Notes: generated by a model from the sequence alone, not told the origin. A DNA stretch of 64,000 nucleotides from Bacteroidota bacterium (GCA_009773515.1 WSXX01000007.1:113227-177226); one strand, 5' to 3'. Counted from the first letter of the stretch, positions 24,982 through 36,305 are shown. Made by a program: numbers and translations.

Positions 24982-27900
24982 TTATTTGATAACAAGTTTT
25001 TGAATACTTGTGCCATTGACTGATTCAACACGTATAAAGTAAACACCACTGCTGATGGTCAGGTTGATGTTTTCTTTGTGCAGTTTCTGACTGACAACAA
25101 TACTCTTTTTGTAGAGAACTTCACCGCTGGCATTTACTATGCTGATAACTGCATTTCCTGCAGCTGCATTGCTGATCTCAAGGGTAAAATCACCTTTGTT
25201 TGGATTAGGGAAGATTGAAATTCCTGTGTTAATTACAGGCTCTTCAATTCCGGCACATGCTTCAACAGCAACCATTATGGTAGCTACTCCTTCGCAGCCA
25301 AACTCATCAGTAACTGTTACAGTATAGGGAGTTGAACTGATACCGAGAGCTTCACCACTTAACTGTATGCTTTGAGTATTTGCACCGTTTGACCATGCAT
25401 AGGATGCAAATCCGGCTTCACCGGTGAGCGTTAAATTATGGGTAAGACAGATGGTTGTATCTGCTCCAAGGCTTGTATTGGGAGAACTGATCATTACATT
25501 GTATTCTGCCTGAGCTGAGCAGGTAGTTGTTGTACTGGTTTCCAGCAAAGAGAGGATACCATTTCCGTTTTCACCCCAATTGACGATCACTTCATTCGTG
25601 TTAACTCCTGCAGCAATCTCGCCACCAGTAACTGACCATTCGTAAGTGTTACCTTCAACCACAGGAGTTGAGTAAACAACTTGTCCGCTGTTGGCACAAA
25701 CTCTTGCGTTTCCATCAATGGCAGGACTTGGTGCTGCGTTAATAACCACTTCAAAATTTGCTGTCTGATCACAACCAAATTCATTTATTTCAGTCATGGC
25801 AATAACCCCTGTTCCCGGCTCATCCCAGGTAATTGTAATAGCAGCGGTATTCTGACCGTCTGTAATAGTTCCTCCGGTGACTTCCCACAGGTAAGAATTG
25901 GTTTCAGTACCTGCTGCATAAATTAAGTCTGACTGAAACTGGCAAGCTGAAACAGGGCCGGCAACAGTTGGCTCAGGCAATGCGTGAATAAGCAGTTGAA
26001 CATGAGATTCAACAGGGTCGCAGATATCGTTCCATGCCGATAGAGTTATGGTAACTTCTCCGGCTTCAATATCTTCGGCACCAGGAACATAACGTGGATT
26101 CATTGAAGTAACATCATCAAATGTACCTGTTCCGCTTGTTGACCATGTCATTCCTATATAATTTTCGGCAGTAGCATCGGCTGCAGAAAAACTGCTTCCG
26201 GCGCACAAACTGGCAATATTTCCGGCAAAGACAACAGGAGCAAGTCTAAATGATAAAGTCATATAATCTGTTGAATCACTGGTTGCCGGATTTGAAGCGG
26301 TAAGTGAAAGCATTACTGCACCCTGAGCAATATCCTCTGATGAAGGAGAGTATATTGGATCAATAATAGTAGGATCATTGAATGTACCTGTACCATTAGT
26401 TGACCAAAGCAGCGAAGTATAATTATAAGCTGCTCCTGCGAGTTGATGTTCTGAACCTTCACAGATTGTGATGTCTTCGCCTGCAACAGCAGATGTAATC
26501 ATAGGCACAACGTCAATCCAGCCTTCGTATCTGTTGCAGTTTTCGCGGGTAATAACCACTTTAATTCGGGTTCCTTCACTTTGAGCAGGAATAGGAATTT
26601 CAACTGTAGTTACAAATCCGGTAACACCAGTTCCAAGAATAATTCCGTTGGCAGTCAGGGCAATTTTTGAATTTGGTGAAGCAATAATGGTAACCATTGT
26701 TTCTCCTTCAAAAATAGTAGGCTCATAGGTTGCGCTAATGGTTTGCGGAACTTCAGAACAAACACGCAGGAAGGCATCACCATGATGGTGGAACAGGTGA
26801 TAAGTAACCTGCTTGTTGCCGGTATTGTATGGCCAGTTTGATTGTTGCAGGAAGTATTTTCCAGCCGCATTACCAAAAGCAGGCAAAATTCCACGTGAAC
26901 CGGGATTTGAACCATACTGAGGCATAAAGGTTGGCCACATATTGTCAATCATTCCCCATACATAAGTGTCATTTACAAAAGAATAGGATACTTCAGAAGC
27001 AGCAATCAGACCAAGAGCACCTACAGGTTGCCCCAAATTTGTCAGACGATGGAATTTTTCTGTGAAACTTTCACTGCTCCAGTTATATTTTCCTGTAAGG
27101 CAGTTGATTGAAAGAATAAAGCAAAGATCTGTATTTGTTAATCCGCTCATGTTTCCATTGGTATATGCAGGCTCGCCCCAACCGGTTTCCATTCCGTGGT
27201 CGCGGTGCATCAGCATAAATGACCCTGAATTCATGGCATTGTTAATCATTGTTGCATTTCCGCCACTCCAGTTACCCATTGAAGCAGGTGATGCGGGAAT
27301 ATAACCAAGTCCATTTGGACCGAAAACACCAACAACTGTTGAAGTATTCTGAGCAGTTGACCACGTATTTCCAGGAGTTCCTGAATAGATTTCGTTGATA
27401 CGAACCGGAGTTTTTCCCAATGAATTTTTCCAGAAACCACCAACAGTTTCAGAGCAAATCTGAAACCAGCGCTCGGTCTGCCAGCCCAGGGCAGTAATTG
27501 GGTTGGCGTAGAAGGATGGATTGGTTGGAGGATTGCGCTCATATTTAAGGAAACGTCCGATCATTGACTCAAGCTGTGCTGCATTCTGTGCAGTTATTCT
27601 GGCAAAAATAATGTCGGGCATATGATTGCCGCTAACGTCGGCAAGAATGTTGTCAGAAACACAATAGTTATCATATATCGGTGATGTTATGCTGTTGCTG
27701 TTTTGTGATGCTGTGCCATAATCGCCAAGCAACAATACGGCTACCGGAGGAATGTCCCAGGTGTTGTATGCATTGTTTATGTAAGTCTCCAGCATTGCGG
27801 CACTCACATTGGTTCCAATGTCAGATAGCTTTACAATTCCAGTGTAGATACCTTCTTCGGTGCGGAATTTCTTGATTGAATCAGCCCACTGAGAGAAAAT

Positions 27901-28692
27901 AGCATCGTTTGGAACAATAATCAGATATTCCCAACCGGTGCTTCTGTTGTAATTGTGCGCCCTTGCACTGTAATCTATTTCGGGAAGAGATGTATAATTG
28001 AAAATCGCATCTTCCATAATTGCATCCCAGTAATGGCTGCGGTACTTTTCTTCACCAAACTGACGGCTTCCGCCTTCAAAACGAATGTTGATTTCAATAT
28101 CGCGGTATACGATTAACTCTTTGGTTACCGGATTGTATTGATAAGGGGTAATTCCAAGCATTGCCACATCTACTCCTCTGATTTTGCTGTACTCGCCAAG
28201 CGATACAGGTTGTGAAGGATAAAATGCGTTTTGTGTATAGATTGCCTGATTTTTTTCGAAATGTAAAGGGCTCTGGTCTGTATCGAGTGGAATTCTCGGA
28301 GCCGGAGCAATTTCAACATTTACAAAGCGTTCAGTACGCATATTAACAATTTCCAGTATCGGTGTTGCTCCATTTGGAATGGCAATATACCTTCCAAAGC
28401 CAGGCAAATCAGGCGATCCTTCTTCGTTCTGAAGAAATGATTCAGAGAACTCTATTCCTGTCATGTTTGTTCCATTGATATTACGCTCAGTGAAACGGAA
28501 CTCCTGAATTGAGAAGTTCAAACTGACACCATCTGATCCCTGACGGTTCAGACTTAGTCCCTGTTTGCCCCAGCTATCGGTATAGCGATGTTCGGTAGCT
28601 GAAACGCTTAGAAAAGTTAAGGTCAGTAAAAGTGCCAATGCTACTGATCCTACAGTACTTTTCGAAAAAAACCTTTGTAAAGTTGTTTTCAT
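24982..28692 (-). CDS. C25 (gingipain-family) cysteine peptidase with T9SS sorting domain
   Basis: A 1236-residue exported protein. A signal peptide leads into a C25 propeptide-like region (to about 210), then the C25 catalytic domain (about 240-580). Catalytic candidates are H499 in HRDHGMETGW and C531 in LSINCLTG, 32 residues apart as in gingipains. The C-terminal half holds two 'WST-G-TGTF' Ig-like repeats, further Ig-like repeats ending in EWSVTGGEIAAGVN, and a final type A sorting domain (IFPNPNKGDFTL). It should be a surface or secreted protease. It lacks the accessory modules of the other C25 proteins here. The substrate is unknown. Confidence 0.88.
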   Translation of the reverse strand: MKTTLQRFFSKSTVGSVALALLLTLTFLSVSATEHRYTDSWGKQGLSLNRQGSDGVSLNFSIQEFRFTERNINGTNMTGIEFSESFLQNEEGSPDLPGFGRYIAIPNGATPILEIVNMRTERFVNVEIAPAPRIPLDTDQSPLHFEKNQAIYTQNAFYPSQPVSLGEYSKIRGVDVAMLGITPYQYNPVTKELIVYRDIEINIRFEGGSRQFGEEKYRSHYWDAIMEDAIFNYTSLPEIDYSARAHNYNRSTGWEYLIIVPNDAIFSQWADSIKKFRTEEGIYTGIVKLSDIGTNVSAAMLETYINNAYNTWDIPPVAVLLLGDYGTASQNSNSITSPIYDNYCVSDNILADVSGNHMPDIIFARITAQNAAQLESMIGRFLKYERNPPTNPSFYANPITALGWQTERWFQICSETVGGFWKNSLGKTPVRINEIYSGTPGNTWSTAQNTSTVVGVFGPNGLGYIPASPASMGNWSGGNATMINNAMNSGSFMLMHRDHGMETGWGEPAYTNGNMSGLTNTDLCFILSINCLTGKYNWSSESFTEKFHRLTNLGQPVGALGLIAASEVSYSFVNDTYVWGMIDNMWPTFMPQYGSNPGSRGILPAFGNAAGKYFLQQSNWPYNTGNKQVTYHLFHHHGDAFLRVCSEVPQTISATYEPTIFEGETMVTIIASPNSKIALTANGIILGTGVTGFVTTVEIPIPAQSEGTRIKVVITRENCNRYEGWIDVVPMITSAVAGEDITICEGSEHQLAGAAYNYTSLLWSTNGTGTFNDPTIIDPIYSPSSEDIAQGAVMLSLTASNPATSDSTDYMTLSFRLAPVVFAGNIASLCAGSSFSAADATAENYIGMTWSTSGTGTFDDVTSMNPRYVPGAEDIEAGEVTITLSAWNDICDPVESHVQLLIHALPEPTVAGPVSACQFQSDLIYAAGTETNSYLWEVTGGTITDGQNTAAITITWDEPGTGVIAMTEINEFGCDQTANFEVVINAAPSPAIDGNARVCANSGQVVYSTPVVEGNTYEWSVTGGEIAAGVNTNEVIVNWGENGNGILSLLETSTTTTCSAQAEYNVMISSPNTSLGADTTICLTHNLTLTGEAGFASYAWSNGANTQSIQLSGEALGISSTPYTVTVTDEFGCEGVATIMVAVEACAGIEEPVINTGISIFPNPNKGDFTLEISNAAAGNAVISIVNASGEVLYKKSIVVSQKLHKENINLTISSGVYFIRVESVNGTSIQKLVIK

Positions 28693-28851
28693 GTGTTGTA
28701 GTTAATTGAAGAATGTGTGAAAAAAATTTACTCATCAGCCATATTAAGGAACTGATAATGAAAGAACTTGCATCCCGCGCAAAAATAATTAAAAATAGAA
28801 ACAAAGACCACTTTTAGAAAAAAAACCGTCTATTTATATAGATTAAAAATA

Positions 28852-28882
28852 AAAAAAGGGCAAACCGAGGAATGCCCTTTTT
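28852..28882 (-). terminator. Intrinsic terminator after the Asp-box gene
   Basis: The stem aaaaagggc / gccctttt has a 12-base loop and A/T runs on both sides. It lies just past the stop of the reverse-strand gene at 28904. Confidence 0.75.
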
Positions 28883-28903
28883 CATGTTCTGCAAAAAAGG
28901 TAA

Positions 28904-31900
28904 TTATTTTACAATCAGTCTGATAGTTGAAATAATGTTAGTCTCAGCAACTTTAATCAGATAAACCCCGGGGGTGAGCCCTGTATTGAAAATTCTGAGT
29001 TCATTTGTAGTTATGACGGTATTCTTCATATTGTAAACCTCTTTGCCTGAGGCATCTGAGATAGTCAGACTAACAGGGTTTGAAGGAGTCCTGCTGAAGC
29101 GAAGTACGAAGTTTCCCTGAGACGGATTGGGGTATATGCCTATATTGCTGCTTCCGGTTTCTTCAATGCCGGTACATTCGTTGAAAGTTACATTGGCTGA
29201 AGCCTCGGAGATACAATTATTGGCATCTGTAACACTGACTGTCCAGGTGTGGGTGCCTGACCCAACACCTGTTGTGTCAACACTTATACTTTGTGATACA
29301 TAATTTCCGGGCATCCATAAGTAATCAACTTCTCCAACTGTCTGAGCAGTAAGTGTAACAACATGATTAACACAGGCGATTGTATCAGAAACGAGATGCA
29401 ATGAAGGCAATGGATTTACATTAACCATGAAAGAGCCTTCACCACTGCCTGCACAATTGTTTCCATCTATCACAGATATAATCTGGTATAGCTGAGAACT
29501 TGCCGGAGAAACAGAAAAAATATGAGGGGTGTCTGTTGCCAGAAATGTACCGTAACCTTCCATATCAATTGTCCATGGGGCCGTTCCTGTCAATTGAAGT
29601 GTTACCGGCACAGGTGACCCGGCACAAACCAGAGTATCTCCACTCAAAGAGGCTACAGGAGCCGGAAGCAGAGTGAAGGTAAGCTCGCTTACTGCATCGG
29701 CACATGGAATTGCAGAAATTCCGACTAAAGTGAGTGTTGCTCCGCCATTTTCAATATCAGAAGTTCCCGGCGTATAAACAGGGTTCAGGGTTGCGGGATC
29801 GGAAAATACGCCATCACCTGAAGTTAGCCAGTTTATTATAACATAATTTTCGCCACTTCCATTTAATGCCAGATCGGCTCCTGTACAAATTACAGCTGCA
29901 GCTCCTGCCGAAACTATTGCCGGAGTGTTAAAAGTTAATGTCATATTGTCGGTCATAATCTGACCTTCCGGACCATTAACAGTAAGGCTGAGAATTGTAT
30001 TTCCTGTGGAGATATCATTCGCTCCGGGAGTATAGAATGTGCTGAGTTGCGATGCATCTTCAAAAGATCCGTCACCTGCTGTTGACCAAAGCACAGAAGT
30101 ATAATTGGTTGCCGTTCCATTAAGAAGAACTGCGTCAGAACCACAGGCAAACGCATCGGTTCCTGCAAAAGCAGTGGTTTGAAGTGGCGCAGGGAAGATA
30201 ATAAAATCGACCCAGGCTTTGTCGCTTCCACTTACAACTGAACCGTCTTTGCTGTAAACCCATCTGAAAGTTTGCGGACCTGGAGCAACTGCAAACTTTA
30301 CCTGCTGCCAGTCAACTTCACCCGACCATTGTCCACGCATGGTGCTTCCGATATAGAAATTCAGAAAATCGTAGCTCGCTTCAGAAGAAACCTTAAAGTA
30401 AAATGAAATGGTATCGTTACTCATCACATTATACGATATTTTCATTTCCGAATTCCTGTTATCTCCAATTGATCCCGAGGCTGAACTGTAGGTGCCTTCA
30501 TAAACCTGGTCGGTAGCAATTGCCCAGGGTGATGTTCCGGCAAATTCCCACTCAAAGGATTCGTAACCGCCTGTTTCCCAGTCTTCAAGAATGAGACCAA
30601 CCGGTGTATTGTAGGTTTTGTTTATTGTTATCAATCCTGAAGTTGCTGTGTAATTAAAGCTTACTGAGTGACCGATTGGTGTTAAAGGATCAACAACAAC
30701 CTCAAACTGAGCACCAACAGCATTTAAAAATCCGGGTTCAATGTTGCCGAGCTCAGCTACTGAATTGGTAATGCTGACAAAAGGGCTGGATGTAGTTAAC
30801 TGTCCTGAAGCCGCATTGGCCACATAATCTCCCGGGTTATATGTAGAAATTGTAATTGTGGCAGTTTCACCCGGATCAAGGCGTCCATTTCCGTTTCCGG
30901 TTGCATCATTTATTGTGAGCGTTCCGGCCTGCAATGCAGGTGCATGTGCTTCGATGTTAAAATTGCTGATGAAAGTACTGTCCGCATTATCCACCGATGT
31001 AATGGTAAAACTCACAATTTCACCATCGGGAATTGCAGCTGAAACGCTCAATGCAAAAGCAGAAGTAATTGTTCTGATTTCACCTACTTCAAAATTACCA
31101 AACAACTCGGTTGCATCAGTAATTGTAATGAAAGGAGAATCGGTTGAAAGGGTTGATGTTACCGCAGTTGCCGGCTGATCACCTATGTTTTCAAGCGTAA
31201 TGTTCAGATGAAGGCTTTCGCCATAGTCGAGCAATCCATTCCCATTTCCAACGGCATCGTTTACCTGATGAGATTGGTAAATAACCCATGGCTGGTTTGG
31301 CGGAGGGCCGGTTTGGAATGGAGACACATAAGTCATTGCAAAACCCTGACGGTTGTCGGTCCAAACGGGATATACCCAACGACCGTATGCATGAATGCCG
31401 AGATAATCGCCGAAATATCCGGTTGCAAGCCCCGAAATGGGCTGCGGTGTAAAGGATACATCGCTTACCTTCATGTCTTCCCATGTTGCGCCTCCATCGG
31501 AGGAGTTCGAAACATATACTTCGCATTGTGTTGATGAGACATTGCGGTCATCATAATAAATTACACTCAGGTTTCCATTTGTGGCATCACAGGTAATCCA
31601 TGGGAAATAATGCTTTTTGCCCAGACCTGAGGCATCCTGATTCACTTTTGAAGGTGTTGACCATGTGATTCCGAGATCGGTAGATTTTATCATGTAAATA
31701 TCCATATCATTGCCGGTATTAGTACCTGGAACGCCGATGTTTGGCCATACCACATATATTGTTCCGCGGTTTGGTCCGTTACTGATATCAACCGTCATGG
31801 TAGGGAATGCATTTACCCTCATATTTTTGCCGGTTCCCGAATTACGGATTCCCCTGATGTTGCTGATAATTCGCGTTGCGGGCTGATAGGTAGCTCCACC

Positions 31901-32821
31901 ATCGAATGAGCGAGCCATACCAATCGCAGTTTCGTCGGTTGGCCAGCCATCATAAATCGCCCAGATTGCATAAACTTCGCCATTGGGCCCTGTTTGAAGA
32001 TTGACACCCTGATTGTGACTTCCGGCATTAACCGCTGAACTTATATTTACCGGAGCTGACCATGTAAGTCCCTGATCAGTTGACCTTATAATTTCGATTT
32101 CAGCATCGTTGCTTCCGCCGAAGTTGGTCCATGCATCGTAGAGGTTGCTTTCGTGCGGGCTGCTGATGCTGTTGTCAATCCACATATGATTCTTGTCGAG
32201 AAGTGCACTAAAACCTGAAGGAGCAGGTGCTGCAAGCACAGGTGTCCAGGTATTGCCCTGGTTTGTTGAGTAGGATACGCCCTGCCCTCCCGATGAGTGA
32301 ATATATCCAACGTAATACCAGCCGTTCAATCCGATAGCAGTAGCAGGGTCGCCACTATTTTCGCCACCGGCACCCTGAACATGCCCACCCCAGGTGTTGC
32401 CTGCATCAGATGACCAGAAATCATTGGCCCCATAAACCCCCGAAGCAGGCCGTGGTGTAGAATTGTTTGAATTAAGAACTGCTGAAGGGTTGTTTGGATC
32501 TACAAATATTGAGTTCTCACTTTGTGTTGAATTAACAGTAGTTACCGGTACATCAGGTGAATCGTCAGTTAAAACACTTTTACCGGTGAGTTTACTTCCG
32601 GTAAAGGTACCATAGGGTGCCGGATAATCCGGAGCAACAGGAACCAAACCGAGCGAAGCCATGCGTCTCCAGTAGGACATATTATCAATTCGTGTATCAA
32701 CCTTATACTTGTCAGGGACAGGAGCATTGGGCATGTACAACTGTTTTTTAGGTTTCTGGGCGTAAAGTCCGGGTGCGGCAAACAACATTGCCAGTGAAAT
32801 AAGTATCAGGTTTTTTCTCAC
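28904..32821 (-). CDS. Sialidase-like Asp-box beta-propeller protein with T9SS sorting domain
   Basis: A 1305-residue exported protein with a signal peptide (LILISLAMLFAAPGLYAQ). Residues 120-470 carry at least six Asp boxes of the form S-x-D-x-G-x-T-W (SSDAGNTWGG, STNQGNTW, STDQGLTW, SFDGGATY, STDLGITW, SSDGGATW), the signature of sialidase-type six-bladed propellers. Sialidase catalytic residues are not clear, so binding is as likely as hydrolysis. Then come two N-x-N-G-x-x-D-P-G-E modules, a jelly-roll-like module beginning LILEDWETGG, two 'WST-G-DGSF' modules, and a type A sorting domain (IYPNPSQGNFVL). It lies 34 bases after the C25 gene upstream and is probably co-transcribed with it. 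Confidence 0.8.
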   Translation of the reverse strand: MRKNLILISLAMLFAAPGLYAQKPKKQLYMPNAPVPDKYKVDTRIDNMSYWRRMASLGLVPVAPDYPAPYGTFTGSKLTGKSVLTDDSPDVPVTTVNSTQSENSIFVDPNNPSAVLNSNNSTPRPASGVYGANDFWSSDAGNTWGGHVQGAGGENSGDPATAIGLNGWYYVGYIHSSGGQGVSYSTNQGNTWTPVLAAPAPSGFSALLDKNHMWIDNSISSPHESNLYDAWTNFGGSNDAEIEIIRSTDQGLTWSAPVNISSAVNAGSHNQGVNLQTGPNGEVYAIWAIYDGWPTDETAIGMARSFDGGATYQPATRIISNIRGIRNSGTGKNMRVNAFPTMTVDISNGPNRGTIYVVWPNIGVPGTNTGNDMDIYMIKSTDLGITWSTPSKVNQDASGLGKKHYFPWITCDATNGNLSVIYYDDRNVSSTQCEVYVSNSSDGGATWEDMKVSDVSFTPQPISGLATGYFGDYLGIHAYGRWVYPVWTDNRQGFAMTYVSPFQTGPPPNQPWVIYQSHQVNDAVGNGNGLLDYGESLHLNITLENIGDQPATAVTSTLSTDSPFITITDATELFGNFEVGEIRTITSAFALSVSAAIPDGEIVSFTITSVDNADSTFISNFNIEAHAPALQAGTLTINDATGNGNGRLDPGETATITISTYNPGDYVANAASGQLTTSSPFVSITNSVAELGNIEPGFLNAVGAQFEVVVDPLTPIGHSVSFNYTATSGLITINKTYNTPVGLILEDWETGGYESFEWEFAGTSPWAIATDQVYEGTYSSASGSIGDNRNSEMKISYNVMSNDTISFYFKVSSEASYDFLNFYIGSTMRGQWSGEVDWQQVKFAVAPGPQTFRWVYSKDGSVVSGSDKAWVDFIIFPAPLQTTAFAGTDAFACGSDAVLLNGTATNYTSVLWSTAGDGSFEDASQLSTFYTPGANDISTGNTILSLTVNGPEGQIMTDNMTLTFNTPAIVSAGAAAVICTGADLALNGSGENYVIINWLTSGDGVFSDPATLNPVYTPGTSDIENGGATLTLVGISAIPCADAVSELTFTLLPAPVASLSGDTLVCAGSPVPVTLQLTGTAPWTIDMEGYGTFLATDTPHIFSVSPASSQLYQIISVIDGNNCAGSGEGSFMVNVNPLPSLHLVSDTIACVNHVVTLTAQTVGEVDYLWMPGNYVSQSISVDTTGVGSGTHTWTVSVTDANNCISEASANVTFNECTGIEETGSSNIGIYPNPSQGNFVLRFSRTPSNPVSLTISDASGKEVYNMKNTVITTNELRIFNTGLTPGVYLIKVAETNIISTIRLIVK

Positions 32822-32855
32822 GTTGTGTGTGTGTTTGAAGTGATGTCTGATTTGA

Positions 32856-35800
32856 TTATTGAATGATTAACTTAACAGTTTTTAAAGGAATTTGTCCGGT
32901 GTTCCTTATAAAGTATATTCCCGGTGCTATTCCCGAAAGATTTACTTCTATGAACTGATCGGGCGAAATATTGACGAATTGTGTGATCATTCTTCCGGAA
33001 ATGTCAACAATCTGTATTGATGAACCCTGCCCGGCTTTGCCTGAATAGAGCATGGTTTTATTGTTTGCAGGATTCGGATAAACATGCATTTCAGGGTATT
33101 TCGCCAGATTTTCATCAATTCCGACACCCATATCAACGGGAGGAAAAATAATGTAATCTAACCAGGCTGCGTCCTGTCCGCCGGTAGCCGACATGTCTTT
33201 GGAATATGTCCACTTGAAAGTTTGATTTCCTTCTGAAACCGGAAAGCTCACACGCATCCAGTCCTGCTCACCTGACCATTGACCTTTTAAAACATCATTT
33301 ATGTAGAATTTCAGGAAATCATAATCTTCTTCAGTTGAAGCCTTGAGATAAAATGAAATGCTGTCGGCAGCAATAACCATGTAACTGACTTCAAGTTGAG
33401 ATACCTGATTGTGCCCGATTATTCCTGAACGCGCACTGTACTTTTGCTCGAAAGAAATGGCGTCAGTTACAGTCCAGTTTGAATGGCCACTGTGTAACCA
33501 GGGGTGCATCAGAAAGTTTCCCGACTCAAAATCTTCGATAATCTGACCAGCAACAAAAGCATATTCCTGCTCAAGTATTGTTTGCGGAGGTTCGCCTGCC
33601 ATAACTGAAAAAGTAAAGATTAGCGGTGTTCCGTGAGGAGTTTCAGGCAAAACCTCAATATTCTGAAATTCAAACACAGTTTCTGAAAGGAGATTTATTA
33701 CATGAGGTCCTGCCACCAGAGAGTTTGGTGTTACATAACTGCTGTTGCAGGTTAAATTTGCGGTTAATGGTTGACTATTGCTGTGCCCGGTATTTAATAC
33801 TGAAATGTTAAGATTAAAAACTTCACCCGGATCAGGAATGTGGTTGTTGTTGCCTGAAGCATCATCAACTACCGCAGAACCTGCTGAAATTACAGGAGCC
33901 AGAATGTTTATCGTAAAGGTTGATTGCCAGGTTTCACCTTCAGATTCCGCCGAAACTGTAAACTCCACCAATCGATTATCGGGAACATCTGGACTTACCT
34001 CAAAAGTAAAACCTTCGCTGGTTTTATTTTCACCAGCCGGAAGAAGTCCGTAATTTTCCTCATTATCGGTTATTGTAATGTATTGATCACTGGTTGAAAT
34101 TGTTACTGTAACATCGGATGCATCAGCCAGACCTATGTTTTCGACTGTGAGCGACAAATCAACGGTTTCGCCATAATCGGCGTGTCCATTGTTGTTTCCC
34201 TGGACATCAATAATCTGATGACTAAAATAAACAACATAAGGGTTGTTGCCGCTAACAACAGTAACCGGATAATAAACCGGCAGACAGTTATAACCTGAGA
34301 TAACCAGCTGAGCATCGCCGGGCGATGTGATGAGCGGATCTATTACAACGGTGGCTATTCCGTTATTTCCTGTAATTCCTTTTCCGAAAAGATTTCCGTT
34401 CATAAGCAAAGCAGCCGTAAGTCCTTTGGCAGGTTGGCCACCCGAAGTAACAGTAACATCAAATTGTGGTGTTCCGGTGGTAATTGTCGCCGGATATGCA
34501 GTTGCTATGGCGATTGGTTCATTGGTCCAGATGGGCATCATGGGATCACCCAGCACATTGCAATCGTAAAAGCACCAACGCAGTGCACCTTCTTCCCACT
34601 GACCCGGCGCGTTCACCCATGGTGCAGTTGCAGCTTTTGATTCCATGTGTGCCCGTCCTATGCGGTTCAGGCTATCGGCAAAAAGGGCATCTGTAAATTC
34701 GCGGTGCAAATGAGCTGAAGGTCCCTCAGTTTGCCCCTCGTTAAACCAACCGTATCGTGAGTTTCCGACAAAGGCGGCAGCAAAATTGTCGATTGAAACC
34801 ATTTTTTCAGCAATGCAATCACTCACATCAAAGGCTCCGCAAATACAACCATGTGTGTAAACCACCGGGAAATTGTGTGTAACGCCATTCACGCCGGAGA
34901 AGTTTGAATTGGTAATGTCCCACATATTAAATTTCATCACATAATCCTGATTGGCATGGCCTACATGATGAACGAAATTCCTGCCTGCATTGATGGTGGC
35001 CATCAGTGTGTTTTTATCCCAGAGTTCAATTTCATCGTAGAGTTTGACAAAATTATGATCTTCAGGAATTCCTGTTGTGGTGTAACCATTGGCGTCGTGG
35101 GTACCAATCAGCAATTCAAGATAATCCGATCCCCAGGTATCGGGATTGTAATACAGATTCTCTCCGGCAAGCAGAGGATTTCTCAATTCGCCTGTCACTG
35201 GCTCATTCTGGTACATCGTGGTTTTGTTGAGCATGGCAGCCAGCTCGGTGACATTGCTGAACGACATTCGCCCAACCGAAACTTCAGGAAGCAGATCATC
35301 TTCTCCTATTTCACCCCAGAGGTTATTCCCATTGGTGTTCCAGGTACCATCAAGTGCAGAATAGTATAAATCTGATGGAATATTGGTGTCGGTATATACA
35401 CTCGATGACTGCACAGTACAATAAAATCCACGGTAAGGTACATGTTCCACATCGCCGGCAAGCACAACATGCTCAATTCCGTTTTGCTGATATTGCTGAA
35501 TGATGTAATTTCTGATTTTCTCAGGAAGGTCCATGCCGCTGATGTTTGCCTGAATAAATTCTATGGTGGCTATCTGCGATTTTAATCCTGCCGGAAGGTA
35601 AAGCTGAACCAGTGGGTTTAAGTTGGCCGTAAAAGTTTGCGGCGTTATTATAAGTATCTGATAATCATTTGAAGAAGCTTTGGGTAAGGAGTAAAAAGAA
35701 ACCATCTCAGGATTCTGTGCATTTTTGATTGCCGTTTTACTGAGAACAGCTGAGGAACTGAGGTTTTTCAGTGCTTCGCGACCTCTGCCTGTTTCGCGGC

Positions 35801-36305
35801 TTTCGATTCGGATGGTAATTTCCTTGAAATAAGTAATTTTTCCTTCGGCTGGATTGTACTTTACAGGTGTAAAAACCGATTGAGCATATGCAAACCCATT
35901 CATATAATGTGTGCTCAGGTTGCCATGAAGCTTTGACGGATATATCGCTGTTGAATTATAAACTTCTTCATTTTCGGATTGCATCAAAAATCCAGGAATT
36001 GAAAGTGGTCGCGAAAACTGTGCAGGAGCCAGTTTGTAATTTCCCGGAAGTGAAACTTCTCCGGTACCGGTTACTGTTATAGCAATTGCTTCATGCCCCG
36101 GCGGCAGCAGCAGATTTACGGCATGGTAGGGCATCATTGGTTCTCCGGGCTTTCCCTGAAGCATGGTGTTTTCGAAACTTATAATCTGATCAGATCCAAA
36201 AACACTGGTTTCTGGTTTGCCGAAATGATAGGTGTGTTCGGTTACCTGGGCCGAAAGTGATGCTGCAAACAGAACAAGGAGCAGGAAGGTAAATGTTTTT
36301 TTCAT
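32856..36305 (-). CDS. C25 (gingipain-family) cysteine peptidase with T9SS sorting domain
   Basis: About 1149 residues from MKKTFTFLLL at 36305, which gives a normal signal peptide; an ATG 48 bases upstream would add a non-signal-like extension. The propeptide-like region is followed by the C25 domain. The catalytic candidates are H450 in VGHANQ and C487 in THGCICGAF. NSRYGWFNEGQTEGPS and CNVLGDPMMPIW complete the fold. Two N-x-N-G-x-x-D modules, a jelly-roll-like module (IIEDFESGNF) and a type A sorting domain (VYPNPANNKTML) follow. It is related to but clearly different from the Kgp- and Rgp-like proteins at 56-63.7 kb. Confidence 0.87.
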   Translation of the reverse strand: MKKTFTFLLLVLFAASLSAQVTEHTYHFGKPETSVFGSDQIISFENTMLQGKPGEPMMPYHAVNLLLPPGHEAIAITVTGTGEVSLPGNYKLAPAQFSRPLSIPGFLMQSENEEVYNSTAIYPSKLHGNLSTHYMNGFAYAQSVFTPVKYNPAEGKITYFKEITIRIESRETGRGREALKNLSSSAVLSKTAIKNAQNPEMVSFYSLPKASSNDYQILIITPQTFTANLNPLVQLYLPAGLKSQIATIEFIQANISGMDLPEKIRNYIIQQYQQNGIEHVVLAGDVEHVPYRGFYCTVQSSSVYTDTNIPSDLYYSALDGTWNTNGNNLWGEIGEDDLLPEVSVGRMSFSNVTELAAMLNKTTMYQNEPVTGELRNPLLAGENLYYNPDTWGSDYLELLIGTHDANGYTTTGIPEDHNFVKLYDEIELWDKNTLMATINAGRNFVHHVGHANQDYVMKFNMWDITNSNFSGVNGVTHNFPVVYTHGCICGAFDVSDCIAEKMVSIDNFAAAFVGNSRYGWFNEGQTEGPSAHLHREFTDALFADSLNRIGRAHMESKAATAPWVNAPGQWEEGALRWCFYDCNVLGDPMMPIWTNEPIAIATAYPATITTGTPQFDVTVTSGGQPAKGLTAALLMNGNLFGKGITGNNGIATVVIDPLITSPGDAQLVISGYNCLPVYYPVTVVSGNNPYVVYFSHQIIDVQGNNNGHADYGETVDLSLTVENIGLADASDVTVTISTSDQYITITDNEENYGLLPAGENKTSEGFTFEVSPDVPDNRLVEFTVSAESEGETWQSTFTINILAPVISAGSAVVDDASGNNNHIPDPGEVFNLNISVLNTGHSNSQPLTANLTCNSSYVTPNSLVAGPHVINLLSETVFEFQNIEVLPETPHGTPLIFTFSVMAGEPPQTILEQEYAFVAGQIIEDFESGNFLMHPWLHSGHSNWTVTDAISFEQKYSARSGIIGHNQVSQLEVSYMVIAADSISFYLKASTEEDYDFLKFYINDVLKGQWSGEQDWMRVSFPVSEGNQTFKWTYSKDMSATGGQDAAWLDYIIFPPVDMGVGIDENLAKYPEMHVYPNPANNKTMLYSGKAGQGSSIQIVDISGRMITQFVNISPDQFIEVNLSGIAPGIYFIRNTGQIPLKTVKLIIQ